DNA of 10,556 bases from Ophiocordyceps camponoti-saundersi (nom. inval.) (taxonomy: Eukaryota; Ascomycota; Sordariomycetes; Hypocreales; Ophiocordycipitaceae): positions 1 to 10,556 of the forward strand of contig PDHQ01000711.1 in assembly GCA_003339415.1 (NCBI GenBank), read 5' to 3'. The position numbers and the translations under genes were made by a program. The notes under the pieces are model-generated. The model did no database searches, had not been told where the DNA came from, and saw only the letters and a program-made list of their open reading frames with translations. Within the stretch, counting starts at the first letter, position 1, and the number at the start of each line of letters is the position of its first letter. Below, piece after piece: positions 8,394 through 10,556 of the stretch.

Positions 8394-8987
8394 TAATATA
8401 CGCTTATATATATAATTTACTAATAGTTATATATACTAAGCTAGCTATTAGATATAATATATAAGAAAGGGAGATAAGCTAGCTATTAATCGTAAGATTA
8501 TAAAATAGCTACTATAAAAAATATAAGTATAAGTAAGAGTTTTTTAAAAATTAAAATAATAACTATAAAAGAATCTAAATTACTACTTAAAGGAATACTA
8601 AGCTAATTATATAGCTAGGAGCTTAAGGAAGATTTCCTAATATAATCTTAAAAGTATTTACTTAAGGGGATTTTACGGTAATTTCCGAGTATATTAGTAA
8701 AATAGAGATTTCCTAGTATACGGTAATTTCCTAACGTATAAGGATTTCCTAGTAAAATCCGGAGATTTCTAGAGGTATATTTTAATACTAGATCTTACTA
8801 GAAATCTTAGTAAAATCCTAAGAGTTATTATAGAGAAATCCTAAGAGGAAATCCTAGTAATTTCCTAAGCGTAAAGGTAATAAAGTTTCTAAGGGAAATC
8901 TAAGTAAAATCCTAAGTTAGGAAATCCTAAGGAAATATTATAAGAGGTTAGGCGATTTATAGGGGTGTTATTACACGTCCCGTATTA
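8394..8987 (-). repeat. Right LTR (5' LTR of the minus-strand element), 594 bp
   Basis: It aligns gaplessly with 219-812. It would supply the promoter. It has lost more G and C than the left copy at variable sites (14 retained here against 28 in the left copy). The end nearest the internal region (8394-8475) is the most altered part: at every one of its 14 differences from the left LTR it has A or T. Confidence 0.93.
8455..8466 (-). promoter_or_regulatory. Possible TATA element of the 5' LTR
   Basis: On the minus strand the run cttatatatta lies about 525 bases into the LTR. The left LTR has the less mutated cttatatac at the same place (281-290). That would leave some 60 bases for R and U5, a reasonable layout. 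In DNA this rich in TA a TATA-like word is weak evidence, and a second one (cctataaatc, minus strand, 8955-8964) lies near the outer edge. Confidence 0.25.
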
Positions 8988-8992
8988 AATAC
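8988..8992. repeat. Target-site duplication AATAC, right copy
   Basis: Identical to 214-218; it fixes the right edge of the element at 8987. Confidence 0.85.
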
Positions 8993-9305
8993 GAGGTTTT
9001 AAGTAAACCTTTAAACTTTACTACTAAAAAATATTCTAAAAATATAAAGAAAGTATATTTACGAAAAGTAAGTTTACGACCGGATACGCAGCGTAAGGCG
9101 CTTTTCTAAGCTAATTACTAAGTACCCTTACCTTTTTTCCTTATATTTAGAAAAATTTTTAAAATTTTAAGTTTTTTTCTTTAACTTTATAGTTATATAC
9201 TATTACCTATATATATTATAACTTTAATCTACTTTATAATATTCTATAAATAAGCTATAAAGATAAAAAGGGTATCTTTAAAAAGCTTTTTTCCCGAAGA
9301 ATATA
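8993..9305. other. Spacer between the retrotransposon and the hAT gene
   Basis: AT-rich sequence with no readable gene. It may hold the 5' end and untranslated leader of the hAT element. The one patch that stands out is 9079-9110, which is GC-richer and keeps a CA. Nothing else could be recognised. Confidence 0.5.
9089..9110 (+). repeat. Possible 5' terminal inverted repeat of the hAT element
   Basis: CAGCGTAAGGCGC begins here, in a GC-richer patch about 215 bases before the likely transposase start. hAT terminal repeats often begin CAG.G, so the place and sequence fit. The matching 3' end would lie outside the window, so neither the repeat nor an 8-bp target duplication can be confirmed. 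Confidence 0.3.
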
Positions 9306-9689
9306 ATAGACCTAACCGCTTTTAGCCTAGTCCCCCTAATTGCTCTTAAAATATCCAACTTTAACTATACGCCTTTAATTACCTCTTAAGGAGAGCCTTT
9401 TTAAGTAACCTCGGCTAATTTTAACAGCTACGATAGCGATATAGCTATCGAATTAGACAGTATCGAGTTTTCGGATTAGGGACTTTCTTAGGAACCTTTA
9501 GGCTTTTCGAAAAAAGGAAAAGAAAAGGAAGAAGCCTATATTACTCGATATAATACGGAAAAGTTTAAATTAAACTTAGATAAGATTTCGAAGATCTACA
9601 TTTTAAAGTATAGTTTATTTACCCGATAGCTTCTTCCGATCGAGGAAAATAAAGAACGAAAAGTGAAAGCTATTTATACTATATTAGTA

Positions 9690-9766
9690 TTTTTTTCTTA
9701 TTTTTTTCTTATTTTTTTCTTATTTTTTTCTTATTTTTTTCTTATTTTTTTCTTATTTTTTTCTTA
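9690..9766. repeat. 11-bp minisatellite, seven perfect copies
   Basis: The unit tttttttctta repeats seven times without a mismatch (77 bp), followed by a partial eighth unit. It lies between the N-terminal tail and the BED-like finger of the hAT gene. The reading frame before and after it is the same, and the repeat itself has no stop in that frame. The lack of any variation between copies points to recent slippage expansion, later than most of the point mutation. Confidence 0.92.
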
Positions 9767-10156
9767 TTTTTTTATTATAAAAAGGCCTTATTAATTAATT
9801 TTTTAAATAAATAGCTATTCGGCGGAGTTTATTTTTCCAGTTTATAAGTTTCAGGCCTCTAATTTAGCCCGGCATTATAAGCTTAAATACGAAATAATTG
9901 CTTATAATAAAAAATCTAAAAAAAACTTAAAAAGAAGTAAGTTTTTAACCTTTTTATTATATTTTACTAATTTAATTATAGAATAACCTTTTAAAAAAAA
10001 TTCGCAAAATTTTTTCGAAAAACGAGCTAAGTTAAACTTAGCTTTTAATACTAATTTAGCTTAGAATTTAGTTATAAATTTTCTTTTAATAACTAATATT
10101 TCCTTTTTAGTAATTTACTCTAAGCCTTTTAATAAGCTTCTTACTTATTATAATTA

Positions 10157-10203
10157 GTAAGTTATTTTTCTTTTATTTAACTTATTAATTAACTTTTTTC
10201 TAG
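10157..10203 (+). other. 47-nt GT-AG intron in the hAT transposase gene
   Basis: The 5' splice site is GTAAGT (10157-10162), the 3' site is ttttttctag ending at 10203, and a branch-like ttaac lies at 10189-10193, 10 nt before the AG-containing end. Removing it joins the upstream frame to the downstream frame, one codon being split as TA+G (probably TGG before RIP). Without it the two well-matched hAT blocks are in different frames. Length and signals are typical of filamentous ascomycete introns. Confidence 0.72.
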
Positions 10204-10428
10204 GGGGCATAAGCTTATTTATTACGCTAAGCTAAAAGATTACTTAAAAACTTACTTTAACGAGGCTCTTTTAATATTAAATAATAACTTAATAAGCTAC
10301 TCTTCTAAAAGTGGCTTTTATAGCCTTATTTTCGATATCTAAACCTCGACCTCTTAAGATACTTATTTAAGCTTAATTATAGCTTATATCTCTCCGGACT
10401 TTAAGCTTAATTATAAGCTTTTAGGTAC

Positions 10429-10556
<128 letters not shown>

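Larger units (their letters stand above)
219..8987 (-). mobile_element. Complete, RIP-inactivated Ty3/Gypsy LTR retrotransposon (8,769 bp)
   Basis: The element has two LTRs of equal length, a 5-bp target duplication and an internal region whose minus strand encodes Gag, reverse transcriptase, RNase H and integrase in that order. RT before integrase places it in Ty3/Gypsy (Metaviridae) rather than Ty1/Copia. Transcription would run from the right LTR (5') to the left LTR (3'). Its decay is almost all C-to-T and G-to-A: the ends read TA...TA instead of TG...CA, and the genes are full of TAA and TAG while staying in frame. A long second reading frame follows pol, making the internal region larger than a plain gag-pol element needs. 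No intact protein could be made, so it could move only with help from a relative. Confidence 0.93.

Noticed and set aside
9687..9814. An intron from the GT at 9687 to the AG at 9814 that would remove the minisatellite.
   Set aside because: Splicing there would break the frame, while reading straight through keeps the frame before and after the same; splice signals are also poor.

Overview
This looks like repeat-rich chromosomal DNA from a filamentous ascomycete (Pezizomycotina). The sequence is very AT-rich. CA and TG dinucleotides are almost missing: there is no CA and only five TG in the first 1,020 bases. TA is in great excess, while CpG, CpT and CpC survive. That is the footprint of repeat-induced point mutation (RIP; CpA to TpA on both strands). 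The mobile-element families and a short GT-AG intron also fit a fungus. I cannot name the species.

Bases 1-213 are AT-rich flank with no gene. Bases 219-8987 are a structurally complete LTR retrotransposon of 8,769 bp, lying on the minus strand. It has two 594-bp LTRs (219-812 and 8394-8987) and a perfect 5-bp target duplication, AATAC (214-218 and 8988-8992). By hand count the LTRs differ at 44 sites, 42 of them transitions, with no indel. The ends read TA...TA, which is what RIP makes of the usual TG...CA.

Reading the minus strand from about 8301 down to about 2840, one frame carries a whole Gag-Pol: a charged Gag-like part, reverse transcriptase, RNase H and a DD35E integrase. It is broken only by TAA and TAG codons; I found no frameshift. 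The element is a Ty3/Gypsy (Metaviridae) type whose RT carries a GYKNSxxY motif where most Gypsy elements have PFGLTNAP. Downstream of the integrase, in another frame, a second long decayed reading frame (about 2978 to 942) occupies the place of a third gene. I do not recognise its product.

Bases 8993-9305 are AT-rich spacer with a small GC-richer patch at 9089-9110, possibly a hAT terminal repeat. From about 9306 to beyond the window end, on the plus strand, is a decayed hAT transposase gene with a BED-like finger and the FDxWTS motif that opens the catalytic domain. A 47-nt intron (10157-10203) restores its reading frame. An 11-bp minisatellite (seven copies) lies inside it, and at least 31 perfect TTTA units interrupt it at the window edge. 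RIP is milder here than in the retrotransposon.

Nothing in the window looks able to make an intact protein. Its value is as a fossil: two transposon families decayed by point mutation, with enough left to recover their gene order.
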